Shown here: one piece after another, positions 27,401 through 34,733 of the stretch
Position numbering within the stretch: position 1 is the stretch's first letter
Layout: each line of letters opens with the position of its first letter
NCBI GenBank assembly: GCA_002840505.1
Contig: PHBC01000003.1
Span: 488,899 to 552,898, forward strand
Source of the DNA: Deltaproteobacteria bacterium HGW-Deltaproteobacteria-2
Lineage (GTDB): Bacteria > Desulfobacterota > Syntrophia > Syntrophales > Smithellaceae
Reading direction: 5' to 3'
DNA length: 64,000 nt
Program-made: the position numbers and the translations under genes
The notes under the pieces: model-generated
Database searches by the model: none
Told to the model about the DNA's origin: nothing
The model's input: only the letters and a program-made list of their open reading frames with translations

Positions 27401-27519
27401 GCATATTTGATTTTCAGTTCCTGAGCGTGCGCTGATATGGGCTTAAGACTAATCCCCAAACCACTGACCGCCGCAATAGCACCGGAAATCTTCAAGAAAC
27501 CTCTTCGGCTGACGTTCAT
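24403..27519 (-). CDS. fdnG: formate dehydrogenase, catalytic selenoprotein subunit (alpha)
   Basis: One gene of 1038 residues is read through an in-frame TGA at 26962-26964 as selenocysteine 186. The sequence around it (ARI-U-HSPTVPALAESFGRGAMTN) matches the active-site region of FdnG/FdoG. The N-terminus has a twin-arginine signal (SRRGFLK), so the enzyme is exported folded with its cofactor. The 4Fe-4S motif CPYCSVGC and the downstream bis-MGD domains follow. It oxidises formate to CO2 on the outer face of the membrane, or the reverse. AAAGGAG precedes the ATG. It is divergent from fdhD, whose product sulfurates the Mo/W site. Annotation software usually splits this gene in two at the TGA. 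Confidence 0.95.
26962..26964 (-). other. selenocysteine TGA codon in fdnG
   Basis: The TGA is followed in the same frame by a long conserved formate dehydrogenase sequence and is placed exactly where Sec occurs in homologs (V/I-U-H-x-P). The bases just after it can form a short hairpin around CCGGCTCTGG, in the position expected for a bacterial SECIS, but I have not folded it. selA, selB and selC are not in the window. Confidence 0.9.
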
Positions 27520-27702
27520 TGATGATAATCTCCTTTCCTCAAAATTTACACTTTATGCTTTTTTTATATTTAAATTTCAAATCAAACAGCAAAACCTGAC
27601 TTTCCTCAATATGACCGATAGTCAAATTTTGGCTAGATATAGCTTTTCCGCAAACCAATGTCAACTTTTTTGTGTAATTTTATTTAATAATTTCAATTAT
27701 TA

Positions 27703-27718
27703 ATGTCATTTATGACAT
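27703..27718. promoter_or_regulatory. 16-bp palindrome ATGTCAT-TT-ATGACAT
   Basis: Two perfect 7-bp arms with a 2-bp spacer lie between the divergent fdnG and fdhD genes. A further TGACA occurs nearby (27729-27733). It is a plausible dimeric regulator site; the regulator is unknown. Confidence 0.45.
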
Positions 27719-27732
27719 AATGAAAAAATGAC

Positions 27733-27755
27733 AATTATATTGAAGAAATATAGCG
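27733..27755. promoter_or_regulatory. candidate ModE-type site
   Basis: Read on the minus strand this is CGCTATAT, a 6-base spacer, then AATATAAT. That is similar in spacing and AT composition to ModE operators (CGnTATAT-N6-ATATAnCG). A ModE-like gene is at 57024. The resemblance is partial and was scored by eye only. Confidence 0.3.
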
Positions 27756-27864
27756 TATCGATTAAATTCATTGTATAAATATGGACAAATATTCTTCAAG
27801 AGTGTAATAAAAAATTATTATGCTGTGGCAAAATATTTAGGCTAACTACGAAAGGATTTTTGCT

Positions 27865-28665
27865 TTGGAAGACACAATTTACGAAGAACTAAATGTAGGC
27901 GAGATCATCAGAGACAAAAATAGTTGCCATGTTTCTGATACCAGTAAAAAGGTAATCGCTGAAATATCTCTGAAAGTCGTCGTCAACGGAACGGAACTCG
28001 TCTCGGTTCTTTGTATGAATCAGTATCAGGAAGAACTGGCACTGGGTTTCCTTTATAACGAAGGAGTTATTAATTCTTATTCGGATATCGACAATATTTA
28101 TTTCAATGACAAGATGCTGGCGGTTATTATCAACCTGAAAGAAGGAGTAATAATCGACCGGCAGGAAAGCTTAAGAAGCATCACCTCCGGCTGCGGCAAA
28201 TGTTATACCTACATCAATCCATTGAAGCAAAGCCAATACAAAGCTGTTGAGAGCAACGCAACTTATTCTATTAACACTATCCTGGATTTAATGAACAACT
28301 TTATCACCAGATCGGAAATATTCGCCAACGTTGGCGGAGTACACAGCGTGCTGTTTCATACTGCCGATTATGAGATACTGATTGAAGATATCGGCAGGCA
28401 TAACTGTTTTGACAAGATAACCGGATTGATGCTGAAGGAAAACAAGCTGGACTTATTCAGTCAGGGAATTGTTTTCGTATCGGGTAGAATATCTTCTGAA
28501 ATCATGACAAAAATTATCCGGATGGGTGTTCCGGTTTTAGTTTCAAAATCCACTCCTACCACAGCCGCCGTAAAACTGGCACAGCAACACAATGTTACTT
28601 TACTCGGATATATTAAAGACAGTGGCGGATATATCTACAGCTGTCGTGAAAGATTAGTTCCCTGA
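27865..28665 (+). CDS. fdhD: formate dehydrogenase accessory sulfurtransferase FdhD
   Basis: This 266-residue protein contains the family landmarks: EELALGFLYNEGVI, the catalytic CGKC pair (C110 and C113), GGVHSVLF, the IGRHNCFDKITG motif and SGRISSEIMTKIIRMGVPVL. FdhD receives sulfur from a cysteine desulfurase and passes it to the Mo-bis-MGD cofactor of formate dehydrogenase, which is essential for activity. A TTG start at 27865 is used with AAAGGA upstream; no good ATG is nearer. The gene is divergent from fdnG and overlaps the end of the convergent DUF364 gene by 12 bases. Confidence 0.95.
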   Translation: MEDTIYEELNVGEIIRDKNSCHVSDTSKKVIAEISLKVVVNGTELVSVLCMNQYQEELALGFLYNEGVINSYSDIDNIYFNDKMLAVIINLKEGVIIDRQESLRSITSGCGKCYTYINPLKQSQYKAVESNATYSINTILDLMNNFITRSEIFANVGGVHSVLFHTADYEILIEDIGRHNCFDKITGLMLKENKLDLFSQGIVFVSGRISSEIMTKIIRMGVPVLVSKSTPTTAAVKLAQQHNVTLLGYIKDSGGYIYSCRERLVP

Positions 28666-29427
28666 AATTTTATTAATTATATTGACAAAGCGCAGATAAG
28701 GCCGAAGCGCCGGTGTACCGCCACCCTCGGAAACGATTTGTAAAACTTTCGCGGAATCAACAACAGCAACGCCGCCCAGATGTGTTACCGGGGTATTTCG
28801 GAAAATCTCAGGCATAAGCGGAGTGGATGGCCCCAGCACAGCGACCGAACGCGGCGCACCCAGAGCGCTCACAGTTTCCTCAAATGTTTTATTCAAAAGT
28901 GTGGTTGCGGTGATAATCGCAACATCGCAATCTCGCAGCGCCTGTTGTTTGTTCTCCGGTGAAAGCAGTTCCAGTCGCTGGGGATTTTTTTCGATCACGG
29001 TCAGGATGGCTCCGGTAGCGCGGATTCTTTCGACCAGCGGCGCGAATAAGCCCACCATCACGACTTTTTCACCGGACTTCAAATTAAGATAAGTTGTTGC
29101 TTCGTTATTATCGGCACAATCAGCGGGTGGTTTAATTAAAGCGTTGGCGACAGCCAATCCTATAGCCATTTCGAGAGGGTTCTTTCCGTCAATAAGATAT
29201 TTCAGCAAATCAGCCGCGGGAGAGCCGGCAAAACTGCCCGCTGCCGGCATAACCGTGCAACCATGTGGCAACGCATCAAATAAAACAGCGGCAATTCCTG
29301 TGCAGCCATTATCCAGCCTGACGCCTACGTAACCAAGCCCGATGCGCAGATCGGCAACCTTGAGGGTTCTTGCCTCCGGTAAAATAAGATCGTATAGCCT
29401 GGCTAATATGGTTCCTGCTTTCAGCAT
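28654..29427 (-). CDS. DUF4213/DUF364 heavy-metal chelation-like protein
   Basis: The 257-residue protein has an enolase-like N-terminal DUF4213 domain (about 1-85) and a Rossmann-like DUF364 domain (about 110-245; EKVVMVGLFAPLVERIRATG, then CDVAIITATTLLNKT and SVAVLGPSTPLMP). Family members sit next to molybdenum, siderophore and metal transport genes and are thought to bind or handle metals or a metallophore; no reaction is proven. Here it lies between fdhD and an FmdE-type gene with modABC beyond, fitting a role in Mo/W handling. Confidence 0.88.
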   Translation of the reverse strand: MLKAGTILARLYDLILPEARTLKVADLRIGLGYVGVRLDNGCTGIAAVLFDALPHGCTVMPAAGSFAGSPAADLLKYLIDGKNPLEMAIGLAVANALIKPPADCADNNEATTYLNLKSGEKVVMVGLFAPLVERIRATGAILTVIEKNPQRLELLSPENKQQALRDCDVAIITATTLLNKTFEETVSALGAPRSVAVLGPSTPLMPEIFRNTPVTHLGGVAVVDSAKVLQIVSEGGGTPALRPYLRFVNIINKISGN

Positions 29428-29494
29428 TCAAATCTCCAAAAAAACTTCCTCGCCCCTGGAGGGAGGGGATTGAGGGGAGGGGGTAGCTTTAGTT

Positions 29495-29535
29495 CTCACC
29501 CTCACCCTACCCCTCTCCCCTCAAGGGAGAGGGTC
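29495..29535. repeat. REP-like hairpin, family R5
   Basis: CCCTCTCCC and GGGAGAGGG (29511-29533) form a stem with loop CTCAA, preceded by CACCCTCACCCTACC. An inverted relative (CCTCTCCC-TTGA-GGGGAGAGG then GTGAGGGTG) is at 33694-33730. Confidence 0.55.
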
Positions 29536-29555
29536 TTAAAAAACTACCGCTCAAT

Positions 29556-30146
29556 TTACTTCGTTGTTTTGACTTTTGTTACTTCCGAATAAGGCGTTTC
29601 GCCCTGACAGTTGCGGCATTTTTCGCCATCTTTCAACGGATAAGCCTCACCGCAGACAGGACAAATACCCACTGGTCCTAATTTTTTGCGACGGACTTTT
29701 TCCGGATCGACCTGCACGTGCTGAACGCCCAGTAGTCCCTGCCCCGCTTCTTTGATCTGCGCCATCAAAAGATCTTTATCCTGTTCATTCTTCTTCTTCT
29801 TTTTAAAATACCAGTCGTGTATTTCCGGCCAGGCTTCCAGTTTTTTTGTATCAAGATAAACCCTGACACCCTTGCCGCTATATTTTTCATACAGGGTGAC
29901 TGCAAACCGGCCAAAGTCAACGATAGAGAGCCAGCCGTTACCGATGGTGCATGGCGTTAAAATCTGCACGGCATCAGGCAGGCAAACCGGGGTTTCACTA
30001 ATAGCGTCAAAAAATTCTCCCTCGGGCAGATTCTTCATGGCGAGGTCAACAATAAAACCGCCGATAATCAAACCCGGCGCAAGATTGCCGTGAAATGATT
30101 TAACCAGATGGAGATACTCTTCATAGGAATAGGTACAGATGTTCAT
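29556..30146 (-). CDS. FmdE-family protein with C-terminal Zn ribbon
   Basis: The 196-residue protein begins with the FmdE pattern SFHGNLAPGLIIGGFIVDLAM, followed by CLPDAVQILTPCTIGNGWLSI, and ends with a two-CxxC zinc ribbon (CPVCGEAYPLKDGEKCRNC). FmdE domains are named after formylmethanofuran dehydrogenase operons, but bacterial copies usually sit near Mo/W enzymes and transporters without a known reaction. The conserved His and Cys residues suggest metal binding. It lies in the same direction as modABC and the DUF364 gene, separated from modC by repeats. Confidence 0.9.
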   Translation of the reverse strand: MNICTYSYEEYLHLVKSFHGNLAPGLIIGGFIVDLAMKNLPEGEFFDAISETPVCLPDAVQILTPCTIGNGWLSIVDFGRFAVTLYEKYSGKGVRVYLDTKKLEAWPEIHDWYFKKKKKNEQDKDLLMAQIKEAGQGLLGVQHVQVDPEKVRRKKLGPVGICPVCGEAYPLKDGEKCRNCQGETPYSEVTKVKTTK

Positions 30147-30258
30147 AAAATATTGTTGCTCCTTATTTCATTTCTAAATCAAAGCGCTATCTTTGTTAGT
30201 CCCGATTCATCGGGATTGTCGGCTTCTTCGACGTATCTGTCATATCGACCATAGGCTG

Positions 30259-30424
30259 TGTCGCAATAACAAATATAACTATTTAATGTCCTCCGCTGAC
30301 GGAGGTGTCACGTAGTGACGGAGGTGGATAAAAGTCACATGAGGCGAAACTGACCAATATTACGTATGTTTCAAAAACTTCCACCCCCTTGCCCCCGCCA
30401 GCGGGGGACATTACTCATTACGCA
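30259..30424. repeat. MITE-like dispersed element, family R2, copy 2
   Basis: The core at 30285-30412 has the same inverted ends as the copy at 7157-7290, and the flanking bases TGTCGCAATAA and ACGCA also match. The central loop differs by several changes and short indels. It lies between modC and the FmdE gene. Confidence 0.7.
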
Positions 30425-30437
30425 TAATAAATATTAA

Positions 30438-30515
30438 CCCCGCGTCGCTACGTTCCTGGGATAAGTGACGCTAACAAATTTCTGTTCGCTTCTCTCCAGA
30501 AATTTGAGTGTCACT
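30438..30515 (-). repeat. dispersed element, family R3, copy 1
   Basis: Read on the minus strand it starts AGTGACACT and ends TATCCCAGGAACGTAGCGACG. Related units are at 33489-33577 and 34656-34733. It overlaps the last codons of modC by two bases. Confidence 0.55.
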
Positions 30516-31227
30516 AATATACCAATGTCAGTCTTGGTTCGCGAGCCGCGCGCAGGGCCACTGCCGCCGACGGTTCTCTACGCACCATTCGCTGCATCCA
30601 TTGATCATCTATTTTGCCTTCAACAACAGGCAGAAGTTCATCAGCCAGATATAATGCTTCTGTTATATCATGTGTCACGTAAATTATCGGGAAAGACATT
30701 TTGCCTTTCAAATTTTTTAATTCTTCGCGCAGGCCGCGGCGCGTAATGGCATCCAGCGCCGAAAAAGGTTCATCCAAAAGCAGTATGCGGGGATGTCTGG
30801 CGAGCGCCTGACAAATAGCGCAACGCTGACGTTCACCACCGGAAACCATGTGGGGCTTGCGTTTTTTCAAATGACCGATTTTGAAAAGCTCGAAAAGCTC
30901 GTCAACTTCCTTTTTATCCACAGAGGCAAACGTCGCATTTTCGTAAAGATTCAAATGAGGGAAAAGCGTATAGTCCTGAAAGACATAGCCCAGGCGGCGT
31001 TTCTGCGGCGGAACATTAATGCGACGCAGAGAATCAAACCAGACTTCATCGCCGAAAACAACCTTGCCTTCTTTCGGAGTATCGAGACCGGCAAGCATGC
31101 GGATGATGGTCGTCTTGCCGCCGCCGGACGGACCGATTATCACCATCATATTCTTTTTCGCAAAGGAAAATGATATATCAAGATCAAAATATTTCAATTT
31201 CTTTTTGAAAGAAGCGGTAATGTTCAT
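30514..31227 (-). CDS. modC: molybdate/tungstate ABC transporter, ATP-binding protein
   Basis: This 237-residue ABC ATPase has Walker A GPSGGGKTT near residues 33-41, a Q-loop in GYVFQDYTLFPHLNLYEN, the signature VSGGERQR, Walker B ILLLDEPFSALD and switch VTHD. It lacks the C-terminal molbindin domain of E. coli ModC and is short, as in many delta-lineage systems. It overlaps the permease gene by four bases, and the order modA-modB-modC supports the assignment. It powers oxyanion uptake for the formate dehydrogenases nearby. Confidence 0.92.
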   Translation of the reverse strand: MNITASFKKKLKYFDLDISFSFAKKNMMVIIGPSGGGKTTIIRMLAGLDTPKEGKVVFGDEVWFDSLRRINVPPQKRRLGYVFQDYTLFPHLNLYENATFASVDKKEVDELFELFKIGHLKKRKPHMVSGGERQRCAICQALARHPRILLLDEPFSALDAITRRGLREELKNLKGKMSFPIIYVTHDITEALYLADELLPVVEGKIDDQWMQRMVRREPSAAVALRAAREPRLTLVY

Positions 31228-31883
31228 GCGCTGGATCTCTCGTTAAGTTTATTGATCAATAATAAAAAGGCATAACTGATCGGAATAAAGCTCAGCGCGA
31301 TCAGCCCTGCCGCCCGATAATCCATCATTTCCACGGCTTCGTAAATCGCGATGGAAGCTACTTTTGTTTCTCCCGGAATACTGCCTCCGACCATCAGCAA
31401 AACACCAAACGCTCCAATCGAATGCAGGAAAACTAAAACCGCGGCAGCGGCAATGCCGCTTATGGAGTTCGGAATAATCACCCGAAAAAATGCCGCTTTT
31501 TTGGATAAGCCGAGCACGTAGGCGGCCTCCAGCAACCGGCGGTCTATCTTCGAAAAGGCCGCTTTCATCGGCTGAACAGCAAAGGGAATCGAGTAAATAA
31601 TGGAGGCAATCGTTATCCCGATAAAAGTAAAAAGAAGAGATCCGCCGGTAAGCATCCCCCATGCTTTACCCACAAAACCCTTCGGTCCCATGACGATGAT
31701 CAGGTAAAAACCGATCACTGTGGGAGGCAGAGCCATCGGCAGATAAATAAGAGCTTCCAGAAAAGATTTCCCAGCGAAACGGTAATAAGCCAGCGCGTAC
31801 GCGACAGGCGCAGCGATGACCATCAAAAAAATGGTCGTCACCAATGCCAGTTTTAATGTCACATAAAGCGCCAGATAATCCAT
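31224..31883 (-). CDS. modB: molybdate/tungstate ABC transporter, permease
   Basis: This 219-residue permease has five to six hydrophobic segments and the ModB-type coupling motif (EAAYVLGLSKKAAFFRVIIPNSISGI, the EAA loop). The LIYLPMALPPTVIGFYLIIVMG helix is typical of ModB/CysTW proteins. It starts directly after the modA stop. Substrate choice between molybdate and tungstate cannot be read from the permease. Confidence 0.93.
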   Translation of the reverse strand: MDYLALYVTLKLALVTTIFLMVIAAPVAYALAYYRFAGKSFLEALIYLPMALPPTVIGFYLIIVMGPKGFVGKAWGMLTGGSLLFTFIGITIASIIYSIPFAVQPMKAAFSKIDRRLLEAAYVLGLSKKAAFFRVIIPNSISGIAAAAVLVFLHSIGAFGVLLMVGGSIPGETKVASIAIYEAVEMMDYRAAGLIALSFIPISYAFLLLINKLNERSSA

Positions 31884-32630
31884 TTAACGATAACCGTACT
31901 TAACTTTTATTTCTTTTGCGGCGGTAGAGCTTAGATATTCCATGAACTTCTCCACAGCGACGCGATTTGATGTTCTTTTCAACAGACAAGCCGACTGAAT
32001 AATTTCCGGCGCTTCATTGATAACGTAGAAACAGCCTTTTTTACCTTCAGCACTGGCTGTAGCCGACATCGCGCAGAATCCGGCATCAACTGCCGATGTT
32101 GACGCATACTGAAATGATTGTGCAATATCCTGCGCATTGACTAACCTGGTTTGCAGAGCATCCCACATGCCTACTTTTTCCAATGCTTTTTTAGCGGCGG
32201 CACCGTAAGGCGCCGTCTGAGTATTGGCAATCGCCAGCTTTTTTACCTTTTCATTCTTTAAAGCATCCTGCCAGGTTTTTGCCTTGCAGAAATCCTTATT
32301 GGCTGACCAAAGAATAGCCTGTCCTTTGGCATAAATAAAAGGCGTTCCCCCCGCACCATCTTTGTAAAGTTTGGCAGGCCTTTCCTCATCGGCAGACAAA
32401 AACAAATCATAAGGCGCGCCGTTTGTTATCTGGCTGTACAGATTTCCCGTAGAGGAAAAAGTTCCTTCAACTTTAATTTTTGTTTTCGCCTCAAAGTCAG
32501 CCGCCATTTCTTTGAAGGCTGAAATAAAATTTGCCGCTACCGCGATGGAAATTTTTTCCTCCGCAAAAGCAGAAACAGAACTCATTAAAATAATTAGAAT
32601 AAATACAGCAACAATACGAATTTTTTTCAT
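31884..32630 (-). CDS. modA: molybdate/tungstate ABC transporter, periplasmic binding protein
   Basis: The protein is about 248 residues with a signal peptide ending near SAFAEE. The mature protein follows ModA: ISIAVAANFISAFKEM at the N-terminus (the Ala-Ala-Asn-Phe loop contacts the oxyanion), FSSTGNLYSQITNGAPYDLFLSADEERP, then APYGAAAKKALEKVG and VDAGFCAMSA. It captures molybdate or tungstate in the periplasm for ModBC. The ATG at 32630 is preferred over a GTG one codon earlier. An inverted repeat sits 30 to 47 bases upstream. Confidence 0.93.
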   Translation of the reverse strand: MKKIRIVAVFILIILMSSVSAFAEEKISIAVAANFISAFKEMAADFEAKTKIKVEGTFSSTGNLYSQITNGAPYDLFLSADEERPAKLYKDGAGGTPFIYAKGQAILWSANKDFCKAKTWQDALKNEKVKKLAIANTQTAPYGAAAKKALEKVGMWDALQTRLVNAQDIAQSFQYASTSAVDAGFCAMSATASAEGKKGCFYVINEAPEIIQSACLLKRTSNRVAVEKFMEYLSSTAAKEIKVKYGYR

Positions 32631-32659
32631 CACAGCTATTTCCTTAGCACACTTCTGGT

Positions 32660-32677
32660 TATGTTACAAATAACATA
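32660..32677. promoter_or_regulatory. inverted repeat upstream of modA
   Basis: TATGTTA and TAACATA (32660-32666, 32671-32677) flank CAAA, 30 bases before the modA start. The position fits a metal- or ModE-type operator; the sequence is only loosely like ModE consensus sites. Confidence 0.4.
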
Positions 32678-32744
32678 TACGGTAACAAAAAAAACTCCCC
32701 ATCGCGAAATGCCACCCGCGTCATTCCCGCTTTCATTATTCAAC

Positions 32745-32777
32745 TTGAATATTTTATTATTGTAGTGTATTGTAGTG
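32745..32777 (+). promoter_or_regulatory. promoter with 10-bp-spaced direct repeats before the antitoxin gene
   Basis: TTGAAT (32745-32750) and TATTGT (32768-32773) are 17 bases apart. Two TTGTAGTG copies (32760-32767, 32770-32777) repeat with exactly 10-bp period over the -10 box, as expected for cooperative ribbon-helix-helix repressor binding on one DNA face. Confidence 0.5.
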
Positions 32778-32790
32778 GTGGAGGTGCAAA

Positions 32791-33009
32791 ATGAGAAGCG
32801 TTTTATCCGTCAGTTTACCCAAGAAACTGGCTACAGACCTTGATGTCCTTTCCAAAGAAACAGGAAGAAATAAAAGCGATATCGTCAAAGAGTCTCTTGC
32901 AGAATTTCTATGGGAGAACAGATTTCGTCGCATGAAAAAACGTCTGAGCAATAAAGCCAAGGCAGCTGGTTTTGTTACAGATGATGATGTTTTCAAGGCC
33001 ATATCGTGA
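32791..33009 (+). CDS. ribbon-helix-helix antitoxin
   Basis: This is a 72-residue CopG/MetJ-like protein. The N-terminal strand RSVLSVSLPKKLATDLDVLSKETGRNKSDIVKESLAEFLW is a typical RHH DNA-binding fold, and the basic C-terminal tail would wrap the toxin. GGAGGTG precedes the ATG. The stop codon overlaps the GTG start of the PIN toxin by four bases, so the two are translationally coupled. It probably represses its own promoter through the repeated TTGTAGTG boxes. Confidence 0.88.
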   Translation: MRSVLSVSLPKKLATDLDVLSKETGRNKSDIVKESLAEFLWENRFRRMKKRLSNKAKAAGFVTDDDVFKAIS

Positions 33010-33407
33010 AGGTAGTATTTGATACAAATATTCTGATAGCGGCTTTTCTGACGGAGGGTCTTTGTTCCGGTCTTTTAATCCGCGCTCGCAAACATGACTT
33101 CGATTTGATTCTCTCTGATGATATTCTCCGGGAATTTAAAGGCATCCTGACAAAAAAATTTAAAATTTCATCTTCTGACATTTCCGAAATTACAGACATT
33201 ATTACGGAAACCGCTTCAGAAATACTTCACAAAGTTAGTTCGGCCCCTCGTATTTGCCGAGATCCCGATGATGACATGATAATTGCCTGTGCCGTCGATG
33301 CATCTGCCGATTATATAGTCACGGGCGATGAAGATCTGTTGACGCTGAAGAAATTCAAGAACATTATAATTCTAAATCCCCGAAATTTTGAAACCCTCTT
33401 TGCGTAG
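33006..33407 (+). CDS. PIN-domain toxin (VapC-like ribonuclease)
   Basis: This 133-residue PIN protein has conserved acidic residues in VFDTNILIAA (first Asp), in LSDDILREF (Asp/Glu), CRDPDDDMIIACAVDASADYIVTGDEDLL (three Asp), and ends KKFKNIIILNPRNF. It belongs to the TIGR00305-type putative PIN toxin group rather than classic VapC. The start is GTG inside the antitoxin stop. It would cleave RNA when the antitoxin is degraded. The pair marks the left edge of the accessory stretch at 32.7-39.2 kb. Confidence 0.88.
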   Translation: MKVVFDTNILIAAFLTEGLCSGLLIRARKHDFDLILSDDILREFKGILTKKFKISSSDISEITDIITETASEILHKVSSAPRICRDPDDDMIIACAVDASADYIVTGDEDLLTLKKFKNIIILNPRNFETLFA

Positions 33408-33488
33408 AACATTGAACCTGTTTTTTCTCTTCACCGTTCACCATTCACTTTTCACTTTACTCTTAACCCTTAACTACTTAAAAAATTT

Positions 33489-33577
33489 AGTGAGCCAAGC
33501 TGAAAGCGAATCCCGTCGAGGCGGGATGAAGCTTGAAGCGTAAGGCGAACTATCCCAGGAGCGTAGCGACGCGGGAA
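33489..33577 (+). repeat. dispersed element, family R3, copy 2
   Basis: The element contains AGTGAGCC, a CCCGTCGAGGCGGG hairpin, GAAGCG and TATCCCAGGAGCGTAGCGACG. It occupies most of the 325-bp gap 33408-33732, which has no gene; the rest is low-complexity TTCACCATTCACTTTTC-type sequence and the R5 hairpin at 33694-33730. Confidence 0.5.
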
Positions 33578-33732
33578 ATTACTTAAATCTGTTTTTTTTA
33601 ACATAGAATATTTTTTCTTTTCACCATTCACTATTCACTTTTTACATCTTTCTTCTCGTCAGTTATTTCTTTTGCGCCGTGAATACGGAAAATCTCCTCT
33701 CCCTTGAGGGGAGAGGTCGGGTGAGGGTGTAA

Positions 33733-34353
33733 TTATTTTTTCTGCGCCGTGAATTTTTTAACGAGGTCTTCACCGAAGGTACGATAACGAGCAAGGTCTT
33801 CCGGCTTTACAGCGGGGCCGACCCAGAGACTCAACGTTGCTCCCGCTTTGGCAACCGGGCCTACTACATAGTCAGCGCATCCTTTTGCTTTCAGGCGTTC
33901 ACCTATTGACCGTACCGTGCTTTCCCCTCCGAATGCGGAATTAACTGAAAAACCGGCGCAGAGTTTGCCTTTAACTTCATTGGTGATCTTTTTAATCGCA
34001 TCAGTAATGGGCCCTGCAACGCCGCTGGCTACACTGCCGCCCCAGCAGGGACTGCCTACAATAAGCACATCATACTGATTAATGGTTTGGGGAATAAAGT
34101 CTTTGGCCAAAATAAGCGTTACAGAACCTCCGGCTGATTGAATGCCCTGAACAATGGCATTAGCCGCTTCGAGCGTGTGACCTGTTTTGGTGTGGTACAG
34201 CAATAAAGCATTCATCTTTGCTTTAACTGCCGTATTGGAGCTACCCTGAATTACTGCTGAATCCTCATTTTTCGCAATTGCAAAATTGGCAGTAAATCCG
34301 AAAATAATTAAGGCTAAAACTGAAAACAAAAGCACTCTTGATGTCGACTTCAT
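33733..34353 (-). CDS. exported flavodoxin-like protein
   Basis: The 206-residue protein has a signal peptide (VLLFSVLALIIFGFTANFAIA, positively charged start) followed by a flavodoxin fold. The FMN phosphate loop is YHTKTGHTLEAANAIVQGI, then YDVLIVGSPCWGGSVASGV and KLCAGFSVNSAFGGEST match the two isoalloxazine-binding loops. Flavodoxins are nearly always cytoplasmic, so Sec-type export is odd: FMN would have to be inserted outside. GGGAGG precedes the ATG. A periplasmic electron carrier linked to the formate dehydrogenase is conceivable but speculative. Confidence 0.85.
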   Translation of the reverse strand: MKSTSRVLLFSVLALIIFGFTANFAIAKNEDSAVIQGSSNTAVKAKMNALLLYHTKTGHTLEAANAIVQGIQSAGGSVTLILAKDFIPQTINQYDVLIVGSPCWGGSVASGVAGPITDAIKKITNEVKGKLCAGFSVNSAFGGESTVRSIGERLKAKGCADYVVGPVAKAGATLSLWVGPAVKPEDLARYRTFGEDLVKKFTAQKK

Positions 34354-34560
34354 CTTAGCACCTCCCTATAATTTAATGAGACCCAAATTTCAGAAATGAA
34401 GTGCACTGAAATTTGATGGTCGAATTATCCCCGAGGCGAAGCCGAGCGGGATTAATTGTATTCTAATTCCCCGTCCTTTGAGGCGGGGTTGTTCATTTTA
34501 TGTTTATGTGTATCGTATAATAATTATTAATGTCAATGTTTCTTGTCGTTCCCGCTCTTC

Positions 34561-34629
34561 TGTCATACCGGCTCCGCATACGCGGGATAAACTCCGGCCG
34601 GCGGTGTGCTCCTTAGGGTATATCCAGTA
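34561..34629 (-). repeat. dispersed element, family R4
   Basis: On the minus strand it reads ACTGGATATACCCTAAGG then GCACACCGCCGGCCGGAG, a TATCCCGCGTATGCGG hairpin and CCGGTATGACA. It is nearly identical to 40426-40493. Confidence 0.65.
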
Positions 34630-34655
34630 TTTCTTCCCTTCACCCTTCACCATTT

Positions 34656-34733
34656 AGTGACACTCTCTAAGCGCAAATGGAACGCAGCGCGAAGAGTAAG
34701 TGGAACTATCCCAGGCACGTAGTGCCGTGGGGC
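34656..34733 (+). repeat. dispersed element, family R3, copy 3
   Basis: The element starts AGTGACACT and ends TATCCCAGGCACGTAGTGCCG. It matches the ends of the copies at 30438 (inverted) and 33489. Confidence 0.5.

Larger units (their letters stand above)
27520..27864. other. divergent promoter region between fdnG and fdhD
   Basis: This is a 345-bp AT-rich region without genes. It contains the palindrome at 27703-27718 and a ModE-like inverted repeat at 27733-27755. No clear sigma-54 box or riboswitch was recognised. Confidence 0.5.

Noticed and set aside
24403-27519. Formate dehydrogenase alpha read as two separate genes or a nonsense-mutated pseudogene
   Set aside because: The TGA falls exactly at the selenocysteine site and the frame and protein sequence continue perfectly on both sides; the same is true for the gene at 40574-43270.
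27520-27864. Moco riboswitch or sigma-54 promoter upstream of fdnG/fdhD
   Set aside because: No -24/-12 GG...GC boxes and no conserved Moco aptamer features recognised by eye.
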